Source: Halomonas caseinilytica
GTDB taxonomy: Bacteria > Pseudomonadota > Gammaproteobacteria > Pseudomonadales > Halomonadaceae
Length of the DNA: 64,000 nt
Reading direction: 5' to 3'
Assembly: GCF_001662305.1 (NCBI RefSeq)
Contig: NZ_BDEP01000024.1
Location: 1 to 64,000 of the forward strand
Both the position numbers and the translations under genes were made by a program. The notes beneath the pieces are model-generated. The model made no database searches. It was not told where the DNA came from and saw only the letters and a list, made by a program, of their open reading frames with translations. Below are positions 8,132-16,597 of this stretch, piece after piece. Numbering within the stretch: the stretch's first letter is position 1; each line of letters starts with the position of its first letter.

Positions 8132-8770
8132 TCAAGAGCGCTTGGGCTGCTTGACCAGGCGCAGATAAGGCTTCTGCTCGTCCCAGCCTTCCGGGAAGAG
8201 CGTCTTGGCTTCCTCGTTGCTCACGGCGGGAACGATGATGCAGTCGTCGCCGTCCTGCCAGTTCACCGGGGTGGCCAGCTTGTGCTCGTCGGTGAGCTGC
8301 AGGCTGTCGAGCACGCGCAGCACCTCGGCGAAGTTGCGGCCGGTGCTGGCCGGGTAGGTGATGGTCAGGCGGACCTTCTTGTTCGGGTCGATGATGAAGA
8401 CGCTACGCACCGTCAGGGTGTCGTTGGCATTGGGGTGAATCATACCGTAGAGGTTGCTGACCTTGCGGTCGCTGTCTGCCAGCAGCGGGAAGTTCAACCC
8501 TTGGCCCTGGGTTTCCTGAATGTCGCCGGCCCAGGCTTCATGATCCTCGAGCGGGTCCACGGACAGGCCGATCGCCTTGGTGTTGCGCTTGTCGAACTCT
8601 GGCTTGAGCCGCGAGACTTCGCCGAGCTCGGTGGTGCACACCGGGGTGAAGTCCTTGGGGTGCGAGAACAGGATGACCCAGTTGTCTCCGGCCCACTCGT
8701 GGAAATTGATGGTGCCAGCGGTGCTTTCCTGGGTGAAATCTGGCGCGATGTCGCCGAGTTGCAGTGACAT
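8132..8770 (-). CDS. 1-Cys peroxiredoxin (Prx6 subfamily)
   Basis: This is a cytoplasmic thiol peroxidase that reduces hydrogen peroxide and organic hydroperoxides. The peroxidatic cysteine is C45 in DFTPVCTTELG. The length of 212 residues and the long C-terminal arm (VNWQDGDDCIIVP...LFPEGW) are characteristic of the Prx6/1-Cys group, which lacks a conserved resolving cysteine. GGAGCCTGAC precedes the ATG at 8770. The gene is monocistronic, with a 247-base upstream gap to the NlpC gene. I see no other gene in that gap, only a possible TGCAAT -10 on the minus strand. Confidence 0.92.
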   Translation of the reverse strand: MSLQLGDIAPDFTQESTAGTINFHEWAGDNWVILFSHPKDFTPVCTTELGEVSRLKPEFDKRNTKAIGLSVDPLEDHEAWAGDIQETQGQGLNFPLLADSDRKVSNLYGMIHPNANDTLTVRSVFIIDPNKKVRLTITYPASTGRNFAEVLRVLDSLQLTDEHKLATPVNWQDGDDCIIVPAVSNEEAKTLFPEGWDEQKPYLRLVKQPKRS

Positions 8771-9017
8771 GTCAGGCTCCTATCAGTTGAGTTGATGGCA
8801 TCGAGAGACGGTGCCGGTTCGACGGCTTCAAGCATTGCACGATGAAGGCGCCGGTGGAAACAACCGCTGGCCATATGCTCAGTCGAATTCACGCTTAGCT
8901 TCGAGACGGCAGAGCGCAAGATGTAAGCGCAAAGAGGTCGTTTACGTGCGCCAAATGAGCCCCTCGAGCTGCAATTCAGCGCCGATATGGCCGAGCGAAG
9001 TCGTTCATAGACGCTCG

Positions 9018-9521
9018 CTAGGGCGCTGGGGCGGCGGCGCCGAGATATCGCTTCTGCCAGTATTCCAGCCCCACTGGTGTGGTCGTGACGCGTCGCCCGC
9101 GGCCGGGGGCGTGGATCATCTGGTCATGGCCCAGGTAGATGCCCACGTGACTGGCATCGCCGTCTCCGGCGGTGTCGAAGAACAGCAGGTCGCCCGGGCG
9201 CGCCTCATCGATCGGCGGCAGGGTCTCGAATTGCCGACGGGAGGTGCGCGGGACACTGATGCCCGCTCGGGCGTAGGCGAGTTGCACCAGTCCCGAGCAG
9301 TCCAGGCCTCTCGGTGTGTCGCCGCCGAAACGATAGGGCGTGCCGAGTGCCTGGCGCGCTTCGGAGAGGATCATGGCGCGCTCCATGGAGAGGTTGCCGT
9401 CATCGCGGGTGGCCAGGTCGGGGCCGGCGCAACCGGCCAGCCACAGGAGGAGCAACAGCGCCAGGGGCCATCTCGGCAGGTGTGGCGCGGAACGGTGCAG
9501 GTAGGTGGATCGTCGCGGCAT
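9018..9521 (-). CDS. NlpC/P60-family cell-wall hydrolase lipoprotein
   Basis: This 167-residue lipoprotein has a signal peptide ending in the lipobox LAGC (lipidated Cys31). The mature domain is an NlpC/P60 cysteine peptidase that cleaves peptide stems of peptidoglycan. Active-site residues are visible: C75 in GLDCSGLVQLAY, H125 in DASHVGIYLG and H137 in MIHAPG. It resembles the Spr/MepS and YafL group of endopeptidases. It is a single gene between the peroxiredoxin and a conserved hypothetical gene, all on the minus strand, with separate gaps on both sides. Confidence 0.88.
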   Translation of the reverse strand: MPRRSTYLHRSAPHLPRWPLALLLLLWLAGCAGPDLATRDDGNLSMERAMILSEARQALGTPYRFGGDTPRGLDCSGLVQLAYARAGISVPRTSRRQFETLPPIDEARPGDLLFFDTAGDGDASHVGIYLGHDQMIHAPGRGRRVTTTPVGLEYWQKRYLGAAAPAP

Positions 9522-9603
9522 GTGTGCTCCGAGCAGGGCTATCCAGATGTTTCGGCCGGTCGTCCCGAAACAGATTAGCCCGTGATGTCGGCGCTGGCGA
9601 GTA

Positions 9604-9948
9604 TTAGCGGAAGGCGATGCGCGTGCCGTGAGTCAAGCGTTCCTCGGGTGTCATGGCGTGTCCTGGCACGCCGATCATTTCGTCGCCGCATTGATCGTCC
9701 CAGGTCAGGACGCCATGGGTCAGCCCGAGTTCGCCGAGGCGTTCGCGAATCTCACCGGTGCCCGAATAGGTGCAGGTATGCCCTGCCTTGTCGGTGAGGG
9801 TGGATACGCCGTTGGCATGGTGGAGGCGCACCGTGTAGATCCCATCCTGGGATTCCACCTCGACGATGGGCGAGAACCCGTGAGCCAGGGCGTGGGAGAG
9901 TTGCTTGTAGGTGATGCGATCACCCGGGGAGAGGTCGCTGGCGGCCAT
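9604..9948 (-). CDS. conserved hypothetical protein, DUF6482-like
   Basis: The product is 114 residues, starting MAASDLSPGDRIT at 9948, where AAGGGG lies upstream. The central part (FSPIVEVESQDGIYTVRLHHANG) and the C-terminal part (LGLTHGVLTWDDQCGDEMIG) resemble the DUF6482 pattern, in which a short beta-rich domain ends with a conserved EMIG. That assignment is from memory of the pattern and is moderate. Soluble, no signal peptide. It is divergent from gloA. Confidence 0.6.
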   Translation of the reverse strand: MAASDLSPGDRITYKQLSHALAHGFSPIVEVESQDGIYTVRLHHANGVSTLTDKAGHTCTYSGTGEIRERLGELGLTHGVLTWDDQCGDEMIGVPGHAMTPEERLTHGTRIAFR

Positions 9949-10085
9949 GATGAGCCCCTTCGCATGGTGGTCTCTTCCCTCAATGTAGAATCCCGTCGGG
10001 CGTATCGCCATTCTGCTCCTGGGGTGGAAATTCTGGTGTCTTGCCCCCATTCAGGCATCTCGATCCATATGCGAAGGAGAAGACC

Positions 10086-10619
10086 ATGAGCTTCCAGGGT
10101 GAGCAATATCCCGGCGTGAAGTCGCCGGCTGCCGAGACCGATGGCTTCCGTCTGAATCACACCATGCTGCGCGTCAAGGATCCCCGGGCGGCGCTGGACT
10201 TCTACTCGCGTGTCTTCGGCATGCAGGTATTGCGCAAGCTGGATTTCGAGGAGATGCAGTTCTCCCTGTACTTTCTGGCCAAGCTCGAAAAAGGCGATGA
10301 GGTGCCGGAAGACAAGGCGGAGCGCAGCGTCTGGACCTTCAGCCAGAAGGGGCTGCTGGAACTGACCCACAACTGGGGTACCGAGGATCAGGCGGATTTC
10401 GCCTATCACGACGGTAACGCCGAACCTCAGGGATTCGGACACATCTGCTTTGCGGTGCCGGACCTGAAGGCCGCCGAGGCTTGGTTCGATGCCAATGAGG
10501 TCGAGTTCATCAAGCGCGCCGACCAGGGCAAGATGCCGGATGTGGTCTTCGTCAAGGACGTGGACGGCTACTGGATCGAGGTGGTCGAGGCCGCGCGGAT
10601 GGCCGACAAGGGCGACTGA
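10086..10619 (+). CDS. gloA: lactoylglutathione lyase (glyoxalase I, long form)
   Basis: Glyoxalase I isomerises the methylglyoxal-glutathione hemithioacetal to S-lactoylglutathione. The 177-residue protein is a VOC-fold enzyme with the four metal ligands in order: His in LNHTMLRVKDP, Glu in LELTHNWG, His in GFGHICFAV and Glu in YWIEVVEAA. The insertion after the first motif and the overall length place it with the longer, usually zinc-dependent form (as in pseudomonads and eukaryotes) rather than the short nickel enzyme of E. coli. The start at 10086 has AAGGAG just upstream. A strong terminator follows. Confidence 0.93.
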   Translation: MSFQGEQYPGVKSPAAETDGFRLNHTMLRVKDPRAALDFYSRVFGMQVLRKLDFEEMQFSLYFLAKLEKGDEVPEDKAERSVWTFSQKGLLELTHNWGTEDQADFAYHDGNAEPQGFGHICFAVPDLKAAEAWFDANEVEFIKRADQGKMPDVVFVKDVDGYWIEVVEAARMADKGD

Positions 10620-10674
10620 CGCCAGGCGCCGAGAGGCGGGCTGCGAGGCCCGAACCGCCGCACCTGAACGCCAC

Positions 10675-10705
10675 AGAGGCCGCCCGAGATAGGGCGGCCT
10701 CTTTC
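10675..10705 (+). terminator. rho-independent terminator after gloA
   Basis: AGAGGCCGCCC (10675-10685) and GGGCGGCCTCT (10692-10702) form an 11-bp perfect stem with a 6-base loop, followed by TTTCGT. It sits between convergent gloA and znuA and may serve both, although the minus-strand side lacks a good T-tract. Confidence 0.75.
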
Positions 10706-10727
10706 GTCGTACGGCTCTGAGTGGGGA

Positions 10728-11816
10728 TCAGTGCTCGTGTTGTGACTCGGGCTTTGAAGCGCCTTCGGCTTCCGGGTCGGCCAGGGCGTCGTGCAGCACG
10801 CGAGCGTTGTGGCGCATCATGCCGATATAGGTGCTGGCTTCGCCCTCGGGCGACAGGGCGCCGGAGTAGAGTGTGCCGGCCACCGGGCGGCCGGTTTCCT
10901 CGGCGAGCTGGTCGATGATCGCCGGGCTGGTCATGCTCTCGTGGAACAGAGCCTGAACGTTGTTGGCTTTGATCACGTCGATCAATTCGGCCATATGGGC
11001 GGCGCTGGGTTCGGTGGCCGTCGTCAACCCAGCTGGTGACAGGAAGCTGACCCCATAGGCTTTCGAGAAATAGCCGAAGGAATCGTGGCCGGTAATGACG
11101 CTGGTGGATTCGGGCAGTGCCGCCATCTGCTCATGGATCTCGGCATCCAGGGCGTCCAGGTCAGCCATGTACGCTTCGGCACGTTGGCGATAGGCCGCTT
11201 CATGTGCCGGATCTGCGGCGATCAGGCCGTCGCGGATATTGGCCACATAGCGTTTGCCGAGCACCGGGTCCAGCCAGGCATGCGGATCTTGGCCGCCGTG
11301 ATCATGATGGTGGTTGTGCTCGGCGTGGGCGTGGTCTGCATGCTCGTGACCACCATGGTCATGGCCCGAGTGGTCATGTTCGGCGTGGTCATGGCCAGAG
11401 TGATCGTGTCCGTCATGACCATGATCCGAGTGATCATGGTTGTCGCTGCCAGTGGCCTCCTGCCGAGAGGTGATGCCTTCCGTGGCCACGACCCGGGGGC
11501 CTTCGTAGTCGCCGGCATCCAGCAGACGTTCCATCCAGCCTTCGAAGTGCATGCCGTTGAACACCACCAGGTCGGCATTCGTCAGGTTCCGGGCATCGTC
11601 GGGGCGCGGTGAATAGACATGGGCATCGCTGTCCGGGCCGACCAGTGCGTCGACCTCGACGTATTCACCGCCGACCTGTTCGACCATGTCGGCCAGGATG
11701 CTGAAGCTGGCGATGACCTGCACGCGCTCCTCGGCCAGGGCGCTGGGCATGGCCAGGAGGGCGGATAGGCCGGCGATCAGTGCGGTGCGACGCTTGACGG
11801 GAGTGGCGGATGACAT
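10728..11816 (-). CDS. znuA: zinc ABC transporter, periplasmic zinc-binding protein
   Basis: ZnuA captures Zn(II) in the periplasm and passes it to ZnuB. Starting at 11816 (GGAGATCTCCCC upstream), the 362-residue product has a signal peptide (about 1-30, ending ALAEE). It is a cluster A-I binding protein with metal ligands in NGMHFEGWM, DPHAWLDP, ITGHDSFGYF and a late Asp. Between the first two lies a very long His/Asp-rich loop (about residues 130-185, with many HDH and GHDH units). This is characteristic of zinc-specific rather than manganese-specific homologues. The protein also ends in HEH. It is the last gene of the znu operon, 19 bases after znuB. Confidence 0.95.
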   Translation of the reverse strand: MSSATPVKRRTALIAGLSALLAMPSALAEERVQVIASFSILADMVEQVGGEYVEVDALVGPDSDAHVYSPRPDDARNLTNADLVVFNGMHFEGWMERLLDAGDYEGPRVVATEGITSRQEATGSDNHDHSDHGHDGHDHSGHDHAEHDHSGHDHGGHEHADHAHAEHNHHHDHGGQDPHAWLDPVLGKRYVANIRDGLIAADPAHEAAYRQRAEAYMADLDALDAEIHEQMAALPESTSVITGHDSFGYFSKAYGVSFLSPAGLTTATEPSAAHMAELIDVIKANNVQALFHESMTSPAIIDQLAEETGRPVAGTLYSGALSPEGEASTYIGMMRHNARVLHDALADPEAEGASKPESQHEH

Positions 11817-11835
11817 GGGGAGATCTCCTGAACGG

Positions 11836-12726
11836 TCAGTGGGGCTGGGGCGCGTTGAGAGGGGCGGCTCGACGGCGGTGACGAGCGATGAGGCTATGGT
11901 GGCGCCCGCACAACGCCGAGACGATGTAGGCAAGCCCCGCCAGCAGGATGATCGCCGGGCCGGAGGGCAGGCTGAAATGGTACGACAGCAGCAGGCCGCC
12001 CAGATTGGCGATCAAGGCGATGGCGATGGCGATGACGATCAAGCCCTCCAGGCGCTGACTCCAGAAGCGTGCGGTGGTGGCAGGCAGCATCATCAGCCCC
12101 ACGGCCATCAGGGTGCCGAGGGTCTGAAAGCCGGCAGTGAGGTTGAGCACTACCAGGCCCAGGAAAACGCCATGCACCAGTCCGCCGCGTACGCCCTGCC
12201 CCCGGAGGAACAGCGGGTCGAGGCACTCGACCACCAGGGCGCGGAAGATGCCCGCCAGCGAAAGTACGATCAGTGTGGCGATGCTGGCGATCAACAGCAG
12301 GGCCGTGGTGTCCACGGCCAGTATCGAGCCGAACAGCACATGGGTCAGATCCACGCTGCTGCCGCCCAGTGATACCAGCATGACGCCCGCGGCCAGCGAG
12401 ATCAGGAAGAAGCTCGCCATGGCGGAGTCTTCGCGGTGGCCGGTCATCTGCGAGACGCTGCCGGCCAGTACCGCCACGACCAGCCCCGACAGAATACCGC
12501 CCAGGCTCATGATCGGCAGCGAGAAGCCGGCGAACAGGAAGCCGAGCGCAATGCCGGGCAGGATGGCGTGCGACATGGCGTCACCGATCAGGCTCATGCC
12601 GCGCAACATCAGGAAGACCCCCAGCGGCGGGGCGGCCAGTGACAGGGCCAGGCCAGCGACGGCTGCCCGCCCCATGAAACCGTAATCGAAAGGTGCGAGC
12701 AGCCAGGCGTCAAGCAGTGCCAGCAT
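11836..12726 (-). CDS. znuB: zinc ABC transporter permease
   Basis: ZnuB is the inner-membrane channel of the zinc importer (ABC-3 family). The 296-residue form starts at 12726 with MLALLDAWLLAPFDYGFMGRA, and its first codons overlap the end of znuC by 17 bases. About eight or nine hydrophobic helices are evident. The ABC-3 motifs SLIGDAMSHAILPGIALGF and GTLMAVGLMMLPATTA are present. The longer open frame upstream lies inside znuC and is not credible. Confidence 0.94.
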   Translation of the reverse strand: MLALLDAWLLAPFDYGFMGRAAVAGLALSLAAPPLGVFLMLRGMSLIGDAMSHAILPGIALGFLFAGFSLPIMSLGGILSGLVVAVLAGSVSQMTGHREDSAMASFFLISLAAGVMLVSLGGSSVDLTHVLFGSILAVDTTALLLIASIATLIVLSLAGIFRALVVECLDPLFLRGQGVRGGLVHGVFLGLVVLNLTAGFQTLGTLMAVGLMMLPATTARFWSQRLEGLIVIAIAIALIANLGGLLLSYHFSLPSGPAIILLAGLAYIVSALCGRHHSLIARHRRRAAPLNAPQPH

Positions 12727-13444
12727 GGGGAATATCCGAGAAATCGATGGGCAGGCGTGGGGCGCGGGCGGGCTGCCCCGTGTGGTAGTCGAGCAAGGCC
12801 TCGGGGCCGACCCAGCGGCCATGGCCGCCGGCCAGCAGCAGGACGTCATCGGCCAGGCGCGACAACTGTTCCATGTCGTGCAGTACCACCAGGATGGTCG
12901 TACCGGCGGCGGCCATGTCGCGCAGGACTTCCATCAGCACCTCGACGGTTTCGCCGTCAACGTTGGCAAAGGGCTCGTCTAGCAGCAGCAGCTCGGCTTC
13001 CTGCATCAGGGTGCGGCCGATCAGGGCACGCTGGCGTTGGCCGCCGGAGAGTTCGCCCAACTGGCGGTGGGCCAGGTGGGAAATACCCAGCCGGGCCATG
13101 ATCTCCCGGCCCCGGCGATAATGCGCGGCACAATATCCCTTGAAGGCACCGTGGCTTGGCCAGGTGCCTGTCATGATCAGTTCCTCGACGCTCATCGGAA
13201 AGGTCAGGTCCAGGGCAAGCTGCTGGGGCAGCCAGGCGCAGCGCTCCCGTGATACGCCACATTCCACTCGGCCTGCGACCGGTGGCAGCATGCCCATGAT
13301 CGCCGAGATCAAGGTGCTCTTGCCGGCACCATTGGCGCCGATCAAGGCGGTAATCGCGCCGTCCTGGAAGCGGCCATCCAGGTGTTCGAGAACGGTCTGC
13401 CCGCCTCGGGCCAACTGCAGGTCGTGGAGCTGCAGGCGCGCCAT
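12710..13444 (-). CDS. znuC: zinc ABC transporter ATP-binding protein
   Basis: ZnuC is the ATPase of the importer. Motifs: Walker A G36-ANGAGKST, Q-loop in AWLPQQLALD, signature LSGGQRQR, Walker B ELLLLDEPFANVD and an H-loop in LVVLHDM. The 244-residue start at 13444 (MARLQLHDLQ) has AGGAG upstream. Its ATG overlaps the TGA of a 49-codon ORF as TGATG. That overlap makes znuC the second cistron of the operon, probably translated by coupling. Confidence 0.94.
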   Translation of the reverse strand: MARLQLHDLQLARGGQTVLEHLDGRFQDGAITALIGANGAGKSTLISAIMGMLPPVAGRVECGVSRERCAWLPQQLALDLTFPMSVEELIMTGTWPSHGAFKGYCAAHYRRGREIMARLGISHLAHRQLGELSGGQRQRALIGRTLMQEAELLLLDEPFANVDGETVEVLMEVLRDMAAAGTTILVVLHDMEQLSRLADDVLLLAGGHGRWVGPEALLDYHTGQPARAPRLPIDFSDIPHAGTA

Positions 13445-13593
13445 CAGCCCGCTCCTCCGAGTACCCAGGCCACCGCCAGCCATAACAGGGCCAGCGGTGC
13501 CGTGGCGAGCAGCAGGCGACGCGTCGCGGACAGCGACATCAAGGAAAAGTGGCACGGCCCTTCGGGGCGGTGACGGTGATTGCGATGCGCCAT
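13444..13593 (-). CDS. small His-rich single-pass membrane protein leading the znu operon
   Basis: This is an unrecognised 49-residue ORF. It has an N-terminus rich in metal-liganding residues (MAHRNHRHRPEGPCHF, with four His and one Cys in 16 positions), then SLMSLSATRR and one hydrophobic helix (LLLATAPLALLWLAVAWVLGG). GGAGG lies eight bases before its ATG at 13593. Its TGA overlaps the znuC ATG, and it directly follows the Zur box, so it should be induced by zinc starvation as the first cistron. Its size, charge pattern and ribosome site argue for a real protein. A pure leader peptide that couples znuC translation is the alternative. Its function is not known. Confidence 0.7.
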   Translation of the reverse strand: MAHRNHRHRPEGPCHFSLMSLSATRRLLLATAPLALLWLAVAWVLGGAG

Positions 13594-13621
13594 GGCGAGA
13601 AACCTCCGATAAGGCGCAGAA

Positions 13622-13640
13622 GTTATAACATAACATAACA
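13622..13640 (-). promoter_or_regulatory. Zur box and promoter of the znu operon
   Basis: The plus strand reads GTTATAACATAACATAACA. GTTATAACATAAC is close to the gammaproteobacterial Zur consensus (GTTATANTATAAC), and a further CATAAC unit follows it. On the minus strand TTGGCC and TATAAC are spaced 18 bases apart, so the predicted -10 lies inside the box. Zn-Zur binding would therefore block the promoter. The box starts 29 bases upstream of the small ORF's ATG. Confidence 0.85.
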
Positions 13641-13831
13641 GTCGAGGCCAATCGGACGGGGCTCTCGTCAGTGGCAGGCGGCCGCTGGTGATCCGTGCCG
13701 ACAGTGGAGCTGCGTTGACATCATCAGAGAAAATTGTTGCGATGCAGCGCCTTTGGCCGGGTATAGTCTGGCCATGCGGCTATCTTTAGCCTGCATTCCC
13801 CCCTTTTCTTCCAACAAGATGAGTTCACTCT

Positions 13832-15892
13832 ATGACCACGGATACGCACAAGGAGGTCGAAGAACGCGATCGTCTCAACCCGATCGTCTTCTACAGCTCC
13901 GTCGTCGGTATCGTCGTCTTTTCGTTGTGGACGATGCTGCGCACCGAGCAGGCCAATGCTGTAATCGGCGCCGTACTGGGCTGGATTGCCCAGACCTTCG
14001 GCTGGTATTACTTCCTGACCGTCGTGATCTATCTGGGCTTCGTGATTTATCTGGGCTTTTCTCGCTACGGCAAGATACGCCTCGGCCCGGAACACTCCCG
14101 ACCCGACTTCAACCTTTTCTCTTGGTCCGCCATGCTTTTCTCGGCGGGTATCGGCATCGGGGTCATCTTCTTTGCCCTGGCCGAGCCAGTCACCCAGTTC
14201 TACAGCGCGCCGGAAGCCCCCGACGGACAGGTTGCCGCGGCACGTCACGCCATGCAGTTGACCTTTCTGCATTGGGGCCTGTCCGGCTGGGGCATCTATA
14301 CCCTGGTAGGCATGTCGCTGGCGTTCTTCAGCTATCGCCATAATCTTCCGTTGACCATTCGGAGTGCCCTGTATCCGATCTTCGGGCAGCGCATCTATGG
14401 CATCATCGGGCATGTCGTCGATACGGCGGCCGTGCTCGGCACGGTATTCGGTATCGCCGCCAGCCTGGGAATCGGTGTCATCCAGCTCAACTTTGGCCTG
14501 GATTACATGTTCGGCATTCCCGAGAGTACCTGGACCCAGGTCGTGCTGGTGCTGGGCATCGTGCTGTTCGCCACCATTTCGGCGGTCACCGGGGTAGAAC
14601 GCGGCATTCGACGTCTTTCCGAGTTCAACATTCTGCTGGCCGTACTGCTGCTGTTGTTCGTGCTGTTCGCCGGCAAGACCGTCTTCCTCCTCAATGCATT
14701 GGTGATGAACATCGGCGATTACCTCTCCGGTTTCGTCAGCATGTCGTTCAACACCTATGCCTTCGACCCGCCCGAGACCTGGCTCAATGCCTGGACGCTT
14801 TTCTTCTGGGCCTGGTGGATTGCCTGGGGGCCTTTTGTCGGTCTCTTCCTGGCACGTATCTCGCGCGGTCGTACTATCCGTACCTTCGTGTTGGGTACGC
14901 TGACGTTGCCGATCATCTTCATGATCCTGTGGATGTCGCTGCTGGGTAACAGTGCCATCGACATGGCCATGAACGGAGCGACCGACTTCGGCCAGCGCAT
15001 CATGGAAAATCCGCCGGCGGGGATCTATCTGTTCCTCGAGGAGTACCCGGCTCCCATCGTCACCACCATGGCGGTCAGCATCCTGGCCATCGTGTTCTTC
15101 GTTACCTCGGGGGATTCCGGTGCCCTAGTACTGTCTAACTTCACTTCGATACTGAAGAACGTCAACTCCGACGCGCCGGTCTGGATGCGTATCCTCTGGT
15201 CGATGGTGATCGGGGTATTGACGCTCTCCTTGTTGCTGGCCGGTGGGCTGGGCGCCTTGCAGAGCGCCGTGGTCATTACCGGTCTGCCCTTCTCGATCGT
15301 GCTGTTCTTCATGATTGCCGGGCTGCACAAGGCGTTGAAGATGGAGGCCATCAAGGAGGACAGCCGCCTGCTCAGCCTGTCGGGCCACCTTTCCGGTCGC
15401 ACTGGCGGCGAGCGTGGCAAGCGTGACAATTGGCAACACCGTCTCAGGCGAGCCATGAGCTTCCCCAACGAGAAGCAGGCCAAGCGCTTCATGAACGAGA
15501 CGTGCCTGCCGGCACTGGAGGCCGTGCGTGACTCCCTGAGCGAGCAAGGTGTCGAGGTGGAGGTCAATCAGGGTGTGCAGAACGGCTACGACTACATGTC
15601 GCTGAACGTCGATCTGCAGGACGAACAGAACTTCACCTATCAGGTGTGGAGCCAGGGCTTCCCCACGCCAGGCTTCGCCATGCATACCCCTCAGGCGGGC
15701 AAACGCTACTATCGGGTCGAGGTTTATCTGATGGAAGGCAGCCAGGGATACGACCTGATGGGCTATAGCCGGGAGCAGGTGATCGAGGACGTGCTCGACC
15801 AGTACGAGCGGCACATGCAGTTCCTCCACCTCAACCGGATGGAGCCTGGCCATATCAACATGCCGGACAGCCCCGAGCAGCCACCGGCCTGA
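13832..15892 (+). CDS. betT: BCCT-family choline transporter, BetT type
   Basis: This 686-residue betaine/choline/carnitine transporter has 12 predicted helices and a long cytoplasmic C-terminal domain (about residues 510-686), the layout of osmoregulated BetT. The aromatic substrate box is visible in AWTLFFWAWWIAWGPFVGLFLARISRGRTIR. The segment FSAGIGIGVIFFALAEPVTQ in helix 3 has Gly where E. coli BetT, as I recall it, has Asp, so the coupling ion may be sodium rather than protons. It supplies choline for glycine betaine synthesis, a main osmoprotectant in halophiles. No betIBA genes are adjacent in the window. Possible promoter elements are TTGACA at 13715 and TATAGT at 13762-13767. It is divergent from znu. 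Confidence 0.9.
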   Translation: MTTDTHKEVEERDRLNPIVFYSSVVGIVVFSLWTMLRTEQANAVIGAVLGWIAQTFGWYYFLTVVIYLGFVIYLGFSRYGKIRLGPEHSRPDFNLFSWSAMLFSAGIGIGVIFFALAEPVTQFYSAPEAPDGQVAAARHAMQLTFLHWGLSGWGIYTLVGMSLAFFSYRHNLPLTIRSALYPIFGQRIYGIIGHVVDTAAVLGTVFGIAASLGIGVIQLNFGLDYMFGIPESTWTQVVLVLGIVLFATISAVTGVERGIRRLSEFNILLAVLLLLFVLFAGKTVFLLNALVMNIGDYLSGFVSMSFNTYAFDPPETWLNAWTLFFWAWWIAWGPFVGLFLARISRGRTIRTFVLGTLTLPIIFMILWMSLLGNSAIDMAMNGATDFGQRIMENPPAGIYLFLEEYPAPIVTTMAVSILAIVFFVTSGDSGALVLSNFTSILKNVNSDAPVWMRILWSMVIGVLTLSLLLAGGLGALQSAVVITGLPFSIVLFFMIAGLHKALKMEAIKEDSRLLSLSGHLSGRTGGERGKRDNWQHRLRRAMSFPNEKQAKRFMNETCLPALEAVRDSLSEQGVEVEVNQGVQNGYDYMSLNVDLQDEQNFTYQVWSQGFPTPGFAMHTPQAGKRYYRVEVYLMEGSQGYDLMGYSREQVIEDVLDQYERHMQFLHLNRMEPGHINMPDSPEQPPA

Positions 15893-16015
15893 TCCGCGCC
15901 GGCTCGTCCCGCTTCGCCGTCAGTCCTGCCCGGGGCTGGCGGCGTTTTCATGATGACTGTCGATGGGGTGGGGTTGCTAAACTGTGCGTCCACTTTTCTT
16001 TTCAAGGATGACGCG

Positions 16016-16567
16016 ATGTTCCTCGAACGCGTAGTGCCGACGCTCGGCGCCCTGGGCGTGGCTGGCCTGCTGGCCCTGGCGGCCCCCAATGCCTTCGCTA
16101 CCGGCAATACTGGCCTCTACCTCGGTGGCGGTGTCGGTCAGACGCATGGTGATGGCAACTTCGACGACGAAGCCGAGCACTGGAAGCTGGTGGGAGGGTA
16201 CAACTTTGGCTGGTTGCCCTTCCTGGACGTGGGCGCGGAGCTGGCTTACGTCAACGCCGATACCCTCGACGGCGAGGCGAACGGCGACTCGGCCAGTCTC
16301 GATGTCGAGAGCGTTCAGGCCACCGGTGTACTGGGTTGGAGCCAGGGGCCGCTGGGCTTCTATGCCAAGGCGGGCATGGCCGATTGGGACGCCGAGCGGC
16401 ACGGCCGTGGTGTCGGCGGCGACCTCTCCGGCACTGATCCCGTCTATGGTGTGGGGGCGCGATTCGGCCTGTTCGGCCTGACCGGACGCCTGGAGCTCGA
16501 ACGTCTCGATACCGATGACATCGGCAATCTCGACATGGTGACGGCTGGCGTGGTCTACACGTTTTAA
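16016..16567 (+). CDS. small outer-membrane beta-barrel protein
   Basis: The 183-residue product has a signal peptide (about 1-25, APNAFA-TGN) and then alternating amphipathic strands rich in Gly, Tyr and acidic residues: GLYLGGGVGQTHGD, WKLVGGYNFGW, DVGAELAYVNAD, GPLGFYAKAGMADW. It ends VVYTF, and a terminal Phe is the BAM signature of outer-membrane barrels. This fits an eight-stranded OmpA/OmpW-like porin-family (OMP_b-brl) protein. AAGGATGACGCG precedes the ATG at 16016. Cargo and role are unknown. Confidence 0.78.
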   Translation: MFLERVVPTLGALGVAGLLALAAPNAFATGNTGLYLGGGVGQTHGDGNFDDEAEHWKLVGGYNFGWLPFLDVGAELAYVNADTLDGEANGDSASLDVESVQATGVLGWSQGPLGFYAKAGMADWDAERHGRGVGGDLSGTDPVYGVGARFGLFGLTGRLELERLDTDDIGNLDMVTAGVVYTF

Positions 16568-16597
16568 CCCCGGCTCATCGATCGGTCCTGGAAGGCT

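Noticed and set aside
13724..14413. 229-codon minus-strand frame at the start of betT
   Set aside because: Antisense to the transporter's conserved helices; no family match.
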